DNA from: Atlantibacter hermannii
GTDB lineage: Bacteria > Pseudomonadota > Gammaproteobacteria > Enterobacterales > Enterobacteriaceae
Direction: 5' to 3'
Assembly: GCA_900635495.1 (NCBI GenBank)
Contig: LR134136.1
Location: 1,736,001 to 1,800,000, forward strand
Length of the DNA: 64,000 nucleotides
In this document: positions 38,848-47,229 of the stretch, in pieces
Layout of the letters: each line of letters starts with the position of its first letter
How positions within the stretch are numbered: position 1 is the first letter of the stretch
The notes under the pieces: model-generated
Databases searched by the model: none
What the model saw: only the letters and a program-made list of their open reading frames with translations
What the model was told of the DNA's origin: nothing
Program-made: the position numbers and the translations under genes

Positions 38848-39294
38848 TTATTGAAAGCGACGGCGAGCATTTGCTTCGCGCGCCGCTCTGGCCATCTCAA
38901 CAGACACCACTCTGCGCCCGACGGGCCACAGCGCGATAGCGGCGATTTTAAAATTAGCGATGCCGACGGGGATCCCGATAATCGACAGGCACTGAACAAT
39001 GCCCGCAGTAATGTGCATAATGCACAACCACCAGCCGAACAGCACCAGCCAAAGGATGTTAAGCAGTGTCCCACCGGTATTTAACAACGCGTTTCTGCTT
39101 TGTGGTTCAAGCTCATCCACATGGATAGCCTCATTGCCATAAGGGACCAGCGAGAGTTTTGTGATTTCCCAGCATGAGCGGGTAAGCGGAAGGGTAAAAA
39201 TAAAAATGATGCTAAGCACTGTCGCAAGCAGCCAGGAAAGCGTCGTCGCGAAACCACCCAGTACAAAATTGAGAATATTAAGAACCGTGCGCAT
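38848..39294 (-). CDS. yccF: YccF domain inner-membrane protein
   Basis: This is a small membrane protein of 148 residues (as in E. coli) with two repeated YccF domains. Each domain has a hydrophobic pair of helices (ILNFVLGGFATTLSWLLATVLSIIFIFTLP and LNILWLVLFGWWLCIMHITAG...). The function is unknown. The consistent pairing with yccS suggests a joint role at the inner membrane. It is divergent from helD. Confidence 0.93.
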   Translation of the reverse strand: MRTVLNILNFVLGGFATTLSWLLATVLSIIFIFTLPLTRSCWEITKLSLVPYGNEAIHVDELEPQSRNALLNTGGTLLNILWLVLFGWWLCIMHITAGIVQCLSIIGIPVGIANFKIAAIALWPVGRRVVSVEMARAAREANARRRFQ

Positions 39295-39417
39295 AGAACC
39301 TCAGACTGTCATCGGTGAGCAAATCAATAACCTCAGCAATTGTAACGCGTTTTTACTGTGGAGCGTCATATTCAGGACGGTTAAACTTAGATAACAACGA
39401 CTGACAGTGGTTACGTA

Positions 39418-41472
39418 ATGGAACTGAAAGCAACTTCAATTGGAAAACGGCTCGCGCAGCATCCCTACGATCGCGTTGAGATCCTGACTGCCGGCGTTAA
39501 AGTCTCGGGTGATAATCACGAATACTTAATTCCTTTTAATCAACTGCTTGCGATTAACTGCAAACGCGGCATGGTTTGGGGCGAGCTGGAGTTCGTGGTC
39601 CCCAATAATCAGGTGGTGCGGCTGCATGGTACTGAGTGGAGCGAAACACAGCGTTTCTATCAGTACCTTCTTGAGCTCTGGACGCGCTGGAGCCAGGAGA
39701 TGAGTGAAATCGCTTCAGCGGTTCTTAACGATCAATGCCAGCAGATTGCGGCGCTGACCCAAAATAATAAATGGCTCAAGCGTCAGGACATCCAGGGTAT
39801 TCAACAATCCGTGCGCAATGCATTGAGTGCGTTGCCGCTGCCGTTATCCCGATTAACTGAATTTGATAATTGCCGGGAAGCCTACCTTGAATGCAATAGC
39901 TGGCTGACGAATGTTGAAAAACGTCGTCAGCAGGCGAATGAGTTGTTTACCGAACGTATGCTCAGCGAGTACGCGGATTTTTTCCAGCAGGTGGAATCAT
40001 CGCCGCTTAACCCGAGCCAGGCACGCGCTGTGGTCAATGGCGAAGAGTCGGTGCTGGTGTTAGCAGGAGCCGGAAGTGGTAAAACTTCGGTTTTGGTGGC
40101 GCGTGCGGGATGGTTGATGGCCAGGGGCGAAGCGACTGCCGATCAGATTTTGCTGTTGGCGTTTGGTCGCAAAGCTGCGCAGGAAATGGATGAACGCATC
40201 CGGGAGCGTTTGCACACCGATGATATTGCTGCCCGCACCTTCCATGCTTTAGCACTGCACATCATTCAACAGGGCAGTAAGAAAGCGCCGCAAATAAGTA
40301 AACTGGAAAGCGATGCGGCGGCACGCCACGCTCTCCTGATCGCTGAATGGCGCAAGCAATGTAAAGAGAAAAAAGCACAGGCAAAAGGCTGGCGACAATG
40401 GCTAAGCGATGAGCTGGAGTGGGACATCGCGGAAGAGAATTACTGGCAGGATGAAAAACTTGCCCGACGCCTGGCGCCCAGACTGGAAAGATGGCTGGGG
40501 ATTATTCGCACACACGGTGGTTCTCAGGCAGACATGATCGCCAGTGTGCCTGACGAAGTCCGCGATCTGTTTCAAAAGCGCATCAAGCTGATGGCGCCGC
40601 TGGTGAAAGCCTGGAAAAGCGCCCTCAAGGCCGAAGGGGCGGTTGATTTTGCCGGGTTGATTCATCAGGCGGTGAACGTGCTTGATACCGGCCGTTTCGT
40701 GAGCCCGTGGAAGCACATTCTGGTTGATGAATTTCAGGATATTTCGCCCCAGCGCGCAACCTTGTTGGCCGCGCTGCGTCGACAAAACTCGCATACTGCG
40801 CTGTATGCAGTTGGCGACGACTGGCAGGCCATATACCGCTTTAGCGGCGCGGAACTGCTGTTGACGACGTCGTTTACCCATTATTTTGGCGAAGGCGATC
40901 AGTGCGCGTTAGATACCACATACCGCTTTAACGATCGTATCGGCCAAATCGCTAATAGTTTCGTGCAACAAAACCCGTACCAGCTGGCTAAACCGTTAAA
41001 CAGTCTAAAACCCGGCGATAAAAAAGCGGTGACGCTACTGCCGGATGAGCAACTGGAAGCGTTGCTCGACAAAATGAGCGGGTATGTCAGCATTGATGAA
41101 CGTATTCTGGTCCTTGCGCGATACCACCACTTACGGCCTGACATTCTGGAAAAAGCCGCAACACGTTGGCCTAAGTTGAATATCGATTTTACGTCGATTC
41201 ATGCCAGTAAAGGTCAGCAGGCGGATTATGTCATTGTGGTGGGTTTGCAGGATGGAAAAGAGGGGTTTCCGGCTCCGGCGCGGGAGTCCGTTATCGAGCA
41301 GGGGCTTTTGCCGCAACCGGAAGAGTATCCCGATGCCGAGGAGCGGCGTTTGCTGTATGTGGCATTGACCCGCGCCCGACACCGCGTCTGGTTGCTGTAC
41401 AGCAAACCGAACCCCTCCCGTTTCGTACCGATACTGGAAGCGCTCGGTGTGCCAGTGGCGAAAAAGCCTTAG
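39418..41472 (+). CDS. helD: DNA helicase IV (HelD)
   Basis: HelD is a superfamily 1 (UvrD/Rep-like) 3'-5' DNA helicase involved in RecF-pathway recombination. The protein has 684 residues, as in E. coli. It has an N-terminal specific region (about 1-195), then Walker A in LAGAGSGKTSVL, motif II (HILVDEFQDISP), motif III (AVGDDWQAIYRFSGAE), and motifs V/VI (IHASKGQQADYVIVVG, LYVALTRARHRVW). The stop directly abuts the convergent mgsA stop with no base between. Confidence 0.96.
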   Translation: MELKATSIGKRLAQHPYDRVEILTAGVKVSGDNHEYLIPFNQLLAINCKRGMVWGELEFVVPNNQVVRLHGTEWSETQRFYQYLLELWTRWSQEMSEIASAVLNDQCQQIAALTQNNKWLKRQDIQGIQQSVRNALSALPLPLSRLTEFDNCREAYLECNSWLTNVEKRRQQANELFTERMLSEYADFFQQVESSPLNPSQARAVVNGEESVLVLAGAGSGKTSVLVARAGWLMARGEATADQILLLAFGRKAAQEMDERIRERLHTDDIAARTFHALALHIIQQGSKKAPQISKLESDAAARHALLIAEWRKQCKEKKAQAKGWRQWLSDELEWDIAEENYWQDEKLARRLAPRLERWLGIIRTHGGSQADMIASVPDEVRDLFQKRIKLMAPLVKAWKSALKAEGAVDFAGLIHQAVNVLDTGRFVSPWKHILVDEFQDISPQRATLLAALRRQNSHTALYAVGDDWQAIYRFSGAELLLTTSFTHYFGEGDQCALDTTYRFNDRIGQIANSFVQQNPYQLAKPLNSLKPGDKKAVTLLPDEQLEALLDKMSGYVSIDERILVLARYHHLRPDILEKAATRWPKLNIDFTSIHASKGQQADYVIVVGLQDGKEGFPAPARESVIEQGLLPQPEEYPDAEERRLLYVALTRARHRVWLLYSKPNPSRFVPILEALGVPVAKKP

Positions 41473-41931
41473 TTATTTAAGCCGTTCAGCCAGATAGCGT
41501 TGGTAATCAGGGATCAGAATATCAACGCTGTCGTTAAAGTGCGGTGACTGAATAATAAAATCCGCAGTGGAAATGTTTGTCGCGACCGGAATATTCCAGA
41601 CGGTGGCGAGGCGCAATAGCGCTTTCACATCGGGGTCGTGCGGAACGGCGTTAAGCGGATCCCACAAAAAGATCAGCACATCGATTTTGCCTTCCGAAAT
41701 TAATGCGCCTACCTGCTGGTCGCCACCCATGGGGCCGCTCAGCATGGCTTTCACTTCCAGGCCGGTGGCGCGCTGAATTAAATTACCGGTTGTGCCTGTG
41801 GCGTAAAGTACATGTTGTGCCAGTAATGTCTGATGGCGTTCAGTCCATTTTAACAGCATCTCTTTACAGTGATCGTGAGCGACCAGGGCGATATGTTTTT
41901 TCGCGCCTAATGTGCGGGTAGTCAGTTCCAT
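41473..41931 (-). CDS. mgsA: Methylglyoxal synthase MgsA
   Basis: MgsA converts dihydroxyacetone phosphate to methylglyoxal and phosphate, a bypass that relieves sugar-phosphate stress. The protein has 152 residues, as in E. coli. Visible active-site segments are VAHDHCK, ATGTTGNLIQ (phosphate-binding), LSGPMGGDQQVGALI with the catalytic Asp, and LWDPLNAVPHDPDVKAL. It is probably transcribed with or downstream of yccT, 93 bases away on the same strand. Confidence 0.97.
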   Translation of the reverse strand: MELTTRTLGAKKHIALVAHDHCKEMLLKWTERHQTLLAQHVLYATGTTGNLIQRATGLEVKAMLSGPMGGDQQVGALISEGKIDVLIFLWDPLNAVPHDPDVKALLRLATVWNIPVATNISTADFIIQSPHFNDSVDILIPDYQRYLAERLK

Positions 41932-42024
41932 AGCGGTATCCGTGAAATAAAAAACTGGCTACAGCTTACCGGAAGCGATTGATGCCGCAAGCGAAGCGAT
42001 TAAAAAAACAGAAGCGGATGCGGA

Positions 42025-42687
42025 TCAGGAAGAGGGTTGCTGCTTTACCCACTCCAGAAAGCGGGTGCGGGTGTCGTTATCGGCTTCGAGATACCAGTGT
42101 TTTAAACGCTGCTCGGTGAGGGTTTGCGAATGCGCTACCGGCCTGTCCAGTTCTGACGGCCCGGAGAGCAGGGCGCTGTCATCAGCCATCATGGTGATGA
42201 ATTCAGGGGCAGACGCTTTGTTATTGGTTTTATTGTAGCGCTCCGTTTCCCATTCATAATCGATGGTTTTGGCATTGCGGTCGACTGCTAATACATCCAG
42301 CCTGGCCGGGATGGGCGCGGCGGTGCCGTCCAGCAGTTGCACGCGCGGCGATGCGTCAAACTGGTCGCTCTCCTTTTCCGTTTCAATGCGCGGCAGGGAA
42401 AAGTTAACCTGGGTGATGTTGCGGGTATCGAACGTCATGACCAGCGGCGGCGATACATATAACCGTCTGTCACGGGATGCGGTCACAAGATTTTTTTCCA
42501 CGCGAAACACCACCTGATGGGGGCCGTTATCCAGTTCAATACTGTCCGCGCCCCGCAGAAACGAACCGGAAACCCTTTTACCGTCAAGCACCAACAGATC
42601 GATATCGCCGGACAGGTGAAGTGTGGTTGCCGCTGCCGTTATGGGCAACAGGGCCGCCAACATCGCTGCGGCGAAGAAGCCTTTCAT
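42025..42687 (-). CDS. csgI: Curli synthesis inhibitor CsgI (YccT, DUF2057)
   Basis: This is a periplasmic protein of the DUF2057 family. YccT was described in Salmonella as CsgI, an inhibitor of curli formation. The protein has 220 residues, as in E. coli, with a cleavable signal peptide (MKGFFAAAMLAALLPITAAA). The family core includes SGDIDLLVLDGKRVSGS and RLYVSPPLVMTFDT. The name follows the published assignment for the orthologue. Whether this organism makes curli cannot be told from the window. Confidence 0.9.
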   Translation of the reverse strand: MKGFFAAAMLAALLPITAAATTLHLSGDIDLLVLDGKRVSGSFLRGADSIELDNGPHQVVFRVEKNLVTASRDRRLYVSPPLVMTFDTRNITQVNFSLPRIETEKESDQFDASPRVQLLDGTAAPIPARLDVLAVDRNAKTIDYEWETERYNKTNNKASAPEFITMMADDSALLSGPSELDRPVAHSQTLTEQRLKHWYLEADNDTRTRFLEWVKQQPSS

Positions 42688-42861
42688 TCGTGCCTCCAGA
42701 CCCTGGCTGGCGAACCCAGGAATGTATCAAAATTTTGCGAAAATAATATTCATTAACATATATGCAGAATTATCCTTTTGGCACTCATGCATCCGTATGG
42801 GAATGATGGTGAGTCAATAAGCTTTGGCTTACACTGAAAAACCACAGCTGGAGGATCGACT

Positions 42862-43275
42862 ATGAATGAAACTGAAATCGCTGACATTCTGAAATCAACA
42901 CGGACGATTGCGCTGGTGGGTGCCAGCGACAAGCCCGAACGCCCAAGCTACCGCGTGATGGCGTATTTGCTCGATCAGGGATATCACGTGATCCCGGTTT
43001 CCCCTAAGGTGGCGGGTAAAACGTTACTGGGGCAGAAAGGCTATGGCTCGCTGAGCGAGATCCCGGAACAAATCGATATGGTGGATGTATTCCGCAATTC
43101 CGAAGCGGCCTGGGGCGTGGCGCAGGAAGCTATCGCCATTGGTGCCAAAACACTCTGGCTGCAACTTGGCGTCATTAATGAACAAGCGGCGGTACTGGCA
43201 CGTGATGCCGGTATGAAAGTGGTGATGGATCGCTGCCCGGCCATTGAAATACCCCGGCTTGGCCTGACGAAATAA
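42862..43275 (+). CDS. yccU: CoA-binding protein YccU
   Basis: This is a small Rossmann-fold protein of the CoA_binding family. It has 137 residues, as in E. coli, with the nucleotide-binding segment IALVGASDKPERPSY near residue 15. The cellular role is unknown. It is similar to the CoA-binding domain of succinyl-CoA synthetase alpha and of protein acetyltransferase Pka/PatZ. The ATG follows CTGGAGG. It is convergent with hspQ, with a hairpin between them. Confidence 0.93.
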   Translation: MNETEIADILKSTRTIALVGASDKPERPSYRVMAYLLDQGYHVIPVSPKVAGKTLLGQKGYGSLSEIPEQIDMVDVFRNSEAAWGVAQEAIAIGAKTLWLQLGVINEQAAVLARDAGMKVVMDRCPAIEIPRLGLTK

Positions 43276-43278
43276 AAG

Positions 43279-43304
43279 ATAAACCCGGCATAGCCGGGTT
43301 TAGT
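43279..43304. terminator. Terminator between yccU and hspQ
   Basis: The stem AAACCCGGC / GCCGGGTTT with loop ATA is followed by TAGTTTAG and lies between convergent genes. Confidence 0.75.
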
Positions 43305-43622
43305 TTAGTTATTGAGGCGTGGTGCCTGAAGCTGTTTGCGGATGGTTTGCGCCAGTTCGTCCATCGAAGGCTGCTCGGGATGTTCATCCTGCAGTTCGCC
43401 GCTGAGTTGCGCTTCAGCCAGATAGGTATGCACAGGCTGACCTTCATCATCTTCCATGACCACATGATACCAGGGGGCGTCGCGCAGTTCTGCGTTTACC
43501 GCCAACTCATCGGCTTCAGGCTCATCAAGGGCGTACTCCGGGTCAATATCAACCACTACGCCCAGATAGCCCAGTAATGAGTGGCGGACCTGCTGGCCAA
43601 TACCAAATTTGCTGGCAATCAT
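43305..43622 (-). CDS. hspQ: Heat shock protein HspQ
   Basis: HspQ is a small hemimethylated-DNA-binding-like protein. In Enterobacteriaceae it acts as a specificity-enhancing factor for Lon, and it destabilises mutant DnaA in E. coli. From the ATG at 43622 it has 105 residues, as in E. coli, starting MIASKFGIGQQVRHSLLGYLGVVVDIDPEY. The GGGAGGTGACG just before this ATG supports the start. A 27-codon upstream extension runs into the end of rlmI and is not used. In E. coli it is sigma-32 dependent. Confidence 0.94.
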   Translation of the reverse strand: MIASKFGIGQQVRHSLLGYLGVVVDIDPEYALDEPEADELAVNAELRDAPWYHVVMEDDEGQPVHTYLAEAQLSGELQDEHPEQPSMDELAQTIRKQLQAPRLNN

Positions 43623-43683
43623 CGTCACCTCCCGGGAAAAATCACTCTGCAATGAATATGCGGGCGAGTTTCCGTTTTTCAAG

Positions 43684-44874
43684 TTACATGATGCGGCAGG
43701 CAAATCCTTTCAAATAGAGACCTTCCGGGTAGCTCGCTATCACCGGGTGATCGGCTGCCTGACGGAACTGCTCTATAAATTGTACATCACGACCAGCATC
43801 TACAGCGGCATCTGCGATGATTTTCTGAAATAAATCGCTGGCCATTAAGCCCGAACAGGAGAAGGTCAACAACACGCCGCCTGGGTTAAGCAGTTGAATG
43901 GCGAGCATATTGATGTCTTTGTACCCGCGGCAGGCACCCGCCAGCTGGTTTTTGTTTTCCACAAATTTGGGTGGGTCCATAACAATGACATCAAATGTTT
44001 CGCCCTGGTCGCGATATTTGCGCAGCAGTTTGAATACATCGTCACGCACAAACTCAGCCTTGCTGAGGTCCAGACCGTTAAGTGCAACGTTCTGTTTAGC
44101 GACGTCCAGCGCATCCTGTGATGTGTCGACGCTGACAACCTGCTGGCAATCCCCCATAAGTGCCGAAACGGCAAACCCGCCGGTATAGGAGAAACAGTTG
44201 AGCACACGTTTATCTTTAACGTACCCGCGGGTAGCAAAGCGGCTGTCACGCTGATCAAGGTAATAGCCGGTTTTATGGCCGCCTTTAATATCGACCAGCA
44301 GCTTCATGCCATGCTCTTCGATGGTCAGCAAATCAGGAGGAAGTTCGCCGCAAACCGGACCCTGCGTTAACTCCATGCCTTCTTTCTTACGTACCGCGAC
44401 ATCGGAACGGTCGTAAATAGCGCATTCAGGATAGAGCGCCTGGAGCGCGCTGAGCAGAGCAGGGCGTTGATATTCGGCACCGGCTGACAGCAGTTGCAGT
44501 ACCAGAAAGTTACCGAATCGGTCGATAGTGACGCCTGGCATGCCGTCTGACTCACCGGCGATCAAGCGGTAGCTGTCGAGCCCGTCGCGAGCGGCAAGCC
44601 AGTTACGCCACTGCTGCGCCTGCTGAAGACGTTTAGTGAAAAATGCGATATCAATGGATTCATCGCGATCGAAGGTCCAGACCCTTGCGCGAATTTGCGA
44701 CGCTGGCGAATACGCGCCGCGCGCCAGCCATTTGCCCTGGTGATCGACGATATCAATGGTTTCACCCAAACCGGCTTTCCCTTCCAGTCGCGCAACAGCG
44801 CCGGAAAAAACCCACGGATGGCGGCGCAATAACGATTTTTCGCGCCCTTTGGCTAACACTAAACGTACACTCAT
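43684..44874 (-). CDS. rlmI: 23S rRNA m5C1962 methyltransferase RlmI
   Basis: RlmI methylates C1962 of 23S rRNA. The protein has 396 residues, as in E. coli. An N-terminal PUA RNA-binding domain (LAKGREKSLLRRHPWVFSGAV) is followed by an EEHEA-type domain. The C-terminal Rossmann methyltransferase has LNCFSYTGGFAVSALMG, VSVDTSQDALDVAKQNV and the DPPKFVENK motif. It is divergent from yccX and lies upstream of hspQ on the same strand. Confidence 0.96.
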   Translation of the reverse strand: MSVRLVLAKGREKSLLRRHPWVFSGAVARLEGKAGLGETIDIVDHQGKWLARGAYSPASQIRARVWTFDRDESIDIAFFTKRLQQAQQWRNWLAARDGLDSYRLIAGESDGMPGVTIDRFGNFLVLQLLSAGAEYQRPALLSALQALYPECAIYDRSDVAVRKKEGMELTQGPVCGELPPDLLTIEEHGMKLLVDIKGGHKTGYYLDQRDSRFATRGYVKDKRVLNCFSYTGGFAVSALMGDCQQVVSVDTSQDALDVAKQNVALNGLDLSKAEFVRDDVFKLLRKYRDQGETFDVIVMDPPKFVENKNQLAGACRGYKDINMLAIQLLNPGGVLLTFSCSGLMASDLFQKIIADAAVDAGRDVQFIEQFRQAADHPVIASYPEGLYLKGFACRIM

Positions 44875-44964
44875 AATTTGCTATGCTGATTTCAGAGAAA
44901 ATGGGCGCCATTTTCCCGAGTTCAGCCGGGAAATGCAACGCGTCAGGCCTAAAGGAGCACATCT

Positions 44965-45246
44965 ATGTCAAATGTCTGCGTAATCGCCTGGGTGCATGGC
45001 AAGGTTCAGGGTGTGGGATTTCGTTACAGCACCCAGCATGAAGCCAGCCGTCTCGGGCTGACAGGCTATGCCCGCAACCTCGATGACGGCAGCGTCGAAG
45101 TCGTGGCATGCGGTGAAAATGACCGCGTGGAACAATTACTGGCGTGGTTGAAAGCGGGCGGGCCGCGCAACGCCCGGGTCGAAAAAGTTTTGCATGAACC
45201 TCATCGCCCCGAGCGGGAGTGGTCAAACTTCGGCATTCGGTACTAA
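44965..45246 (+). CDS. yccX: Acylphosphatase YccX
   Basis: YccX hydrolyses the carboxyl-phosphate bond of acylphosphates. It has 93 residues (E. coli 92). The two acylphosphatase signatures are present: VHGKVQGVGFRYST with the catalytic Arg, and GYARNLDDGSVEVVACG with the catalytic Asn. The ATG follows AAAGGAGCAC. The stop overlaps the convergent tusE stop by 4 bases (CTAA). Confidence 0.96.
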   Translation: MSNVCVIAWVHGKVQGVGFRYSTQHEASRLGLTGYARNLDDGSVEVVACGENDRVEQLLAWLKAGGPRNARVEKVLHEPHRPEREWSNFGIRY

Positions 45247-45575
45247 ATGCACTTCACCGGCTTAGGCAACCCGGCGATTTTCGTTGCCTGCTTCGCCGGG
45301 CCTTTCGGAAACAGGCGATACAGATAGCGACTATTGCCTTTTTCTTCGCCAAAGGCTTTTGCCATGGCTTTTACCAGCATGCGGATTGCGGGCGATGTAT
45401 TAAATTCCAGATAAAAATCACGGACGAAACGCACCACTTCCCAGTGCTCTGCCGTCAGCGTGATGCCTTCCTGAGCGGCAATCACTTCCGCCAGGCCTTC
45501 ACTCCACTGGCTGGAATCTTTCAAATAACCGTCATTATCGGTTTCAAATTCTCTATCGTTAAACGTCAACATCAT
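45243..45575 (-). CDS. tusE: Sulfurtransferase TusE
   Basis: TusE is a DsrC-like sulfur carrier. It receives persulfide from TusBCD and passes it to MnmA for 2-thiolation of wobble uridine in tRNA. The protein has 110 residues (109 if the second ATG at 45572 is used, as in E. coli). The catalytic cysteine is the penultimate residue in PKPVKCI, and the conserved EHWEVVRFVRDFYLEFNTSPAIRML region is intact. It is convergent with yccX. Confidence 0.95.
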   Translation of the reverse strand: MMLTFNDREFETDNDGYLKDSSQWSEGLAEVIAAQEGITLTAEHWEVVRFVRDFYLEFNTSPAIRMLVKAMAKAFGEEKGNSRYLYRLFPKGPAKQATKIAGLPKPVKCI

Positions 45576-45621
45576 GCTTTACCACCGTGAAACGGGGGGG
45601 CAGTGTAACAAATTTCGGGTT

Positions 45622-45660
45622 ATGAAAAAAACAAAGCCCCGCACGCTGGCGGGGCTCGTT
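45622..45660 (-). terminator. Rho-independent terminator after yccA
   Basis: The stem AGCCCCGC / GCGGGGCT is read on the minus strand and followed by TTGTTTTTTT. It lies 15 bases past the yccA stop. Confidence 0.85.
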
Positions 45661-45674
45661 TGAAAAAAGACGGC

Positions 45675-46334
45675 TTAATCGCGGCTTGCGAAGCCCAGAA
45701 TGCTCAGCAGGCTGACGAAGATATTATACAGCGACACGTAAAGGCTTACGGTTGCGCGGATATAGTTAGTTTCGCCACCATGAATGATATTGCTGGTCTC
45801 ATACAGGATTGCGCCAGAAGAGATCAGAATAAACACGGCACTGATTGCCAGATGCAGGGCAGGGAGTTGCAGGAAGATGTTTGCCACCATCCCGATCAAC
45901 ACCACTACGATGCCAGCCATCAGCATACCGCCCATAAAGGACATATCTTTACGGGTCGTCAGGACATAGGCGGAGCAGCAGAAGAACACCAGTGCCGTAC
46001 CGCCCAGCGCCATACCGATTACGTCACCCATACCGGCAGACAAATAGGCATTCAGGATTGGACCGAGGATATAACCCAGGAAACCCGTGAAGGCGAAAGC
46101 GGAAAAAATACCCGCCGGCGAATTCGCGGTTTTATAGGTCAGGAACATCAGTCCATACATGCCGACCAGCGTCAGGATAAGACCCGGTGATGGCAGGCCC
46201 AGTACCGTACTGGCGGTTGCGGTCATCGCAGAGAACGCCAGCGTCAGGCTCAACAGAAAATAAGTGTTACGCAGCACTTTATGCGTGCTAAGCAGCGATG
46301 TAGTTTCGCGTGAGGAATAAACTATGCGATCCAT
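45675..46334 (-). CDS. yccA: BAX inhibitor-1 family membrane protein YccA
   Basis: YccA is a seven-helix inner-membrane protein of the BI-1 family. In E. coli it is a substrate and inhibitor of the FtsH protease (with HflKC) and protects SecY when the translocon jams. From the ATG at 46334 it has 219 residues, as in E. coli, with an N-terminal cytosolic tail MDRIVYSSRETTSLLSTHKVLRNTY. Five upstream codons were dropped because they are not conserved. Hydrophobic segments run through most of the protein up to LGFASRD. Confidence 0.94.
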   Translation of the reverse strand: MDRIVYSSRETTSLLSTHKVLRNTYFLLSLTLAFSAMTATASTVLGLPSPGLILTLVGMYGLMFLTYKTANSPAGIFSAFAFTGFLGYILGPILNAYLSAGMGDVIGMALGGTALVFFCCSAYVLTTRKDMSFMGGMLMAGIVVVLIGMVANIFLQLPALHLAISAVFILISSGAILYETSNIIHGGETNYIRATVSLYVSLYNIFVSLLSILGFASRD

Positions 46335-46635
46335 GAGTCGTTCTCTCATAACAGGTGTTTAGGGTCCGAGAATAGTGCGCCATAAGGAAGCGGGAAAGCC
46401 CTTTTACCCATCTTTACGCGGATTTATCAAGCGAAAACAAACACCAGGCACAGAAGGAAGTAAGCTGACGGACAACAACAGGTTTATTGACCCTTCTGAA
46501 ATGCGAATAAACTGCTGGCTTTCTGCGCATGGCGCCGATATTTCAGGCAATTAAACGCGAATTGCTTGTTTTTGCGGCAAACGAATCGTTCCGGGCTTTA
46601 CAGAAGGAATGGGGATGTTTATAGTTCGCCTCATT

Positions 46636-46723
46636 GGAAGTGTGGCCGAGCGGTTGAAGGCACCGGTCTTGAAAACCGGCGACTCGAAAGGGTCCCAGAG
46701 TTCGAATCTCTGCGCTTCCGCCA
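46636..46723 (+). tRNA. serT: tRNA-Ser (anticodon UGA), serT
   Basis: This is an 88-base class II tRNA with acceptor stem GGAAGTG / CGCTTCC, GCCA end encoded, D-arm, and long variable arm (GCGACTCGAAAGGGTCCC). The anticodon loop CTTGAAA gives anticodon TGA, and the T-loop is TTCGAAT. The sequence is nearly identical to E. coli serT, with a compensated change in the variable arm. It borders the accessory segment that follows. tRNA genes of this type are common integration sites. Confidence 0.97.
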
Positions 46724-46731
46724 TATTACTG

Positions 46732-46762
46732 AAGGGGTCGTCGAAAGACGACCCCTTTTTCG
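46732..46762 (+). terminator. Rho-independent terminator after serT
   Basis: The perfect stem AAGGGGTCGTC / GACGACCCCTT with loop GAAA is followed by TTT, just after the tRNA 3' end. Confidence 0.9.
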
Positions 46763-47229
46763 TTGGGAAAAATGCGCTGGCATCCTTTGGTGAATTGATT
46801 CGCCTGCGTAGAAGATGTGTAAGCCAGCTCTCCGTCCTGATGTTCTCTGCTCCTTTTATAACCTCTTCAGTCCGAAATGAATGTATGCAGCGGCGCTTTC
46901 CTTGCCGTACTCGTTATCTTACAGGTCTGAATAGTTCTTCTTTTACCCGCCGGTAAACTTTTCTCTTTGCTTAATTAATCTTTAAGTGTCATTACGGGTT
47001 TCACACTATTATATTTGCCGGCGCGGCATCTTTATTGCCCACTCCTGAAAGCCCTGGATTAACCAGACCGTGACGCGATGGCACAGCCGCTGCAGACAAG
47101 GGCTTCACCATTTTGCTTTCCAAAAATGGACAGCAAAGAAATTGTTAGTGCGGCGGATAAAACCTAATCTTGCGCGTTTCACAGTGGTCCTTCGGACATT
47201 ACGGCTAACTTAACGTTGTCTCTTCCCAT
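46763..47229. other. Intergenic stretch between serT and the PglL-like gene
   Basis: There are about 470 bases with no convincing gene on either strand. Part of it (46960-47020) is AT-rich. I saw no repeat of the serT 3' end, integrase fragment or insertion-sequence terminus. It must contain the promoter of the downstream transferase gene, but I could not pick one out with confidence, and no clear Shine-Dalgarno precedes the ATG at 47230. Confidence 0.5.

Noticed and set aside
46609..46956. 115-codon frame running through serT and its terminator
   Set aside because: The frame includes the tRNA gene itself and a transcription terminator.
46636..47229. serT as an integration site with a tRNA-derived attachment repeat
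   Set aside because: No second copy of the serT 3' end, no integrase and no phage genes were seen in the window. The accessory genes may simply be an insertion between backbone genes.
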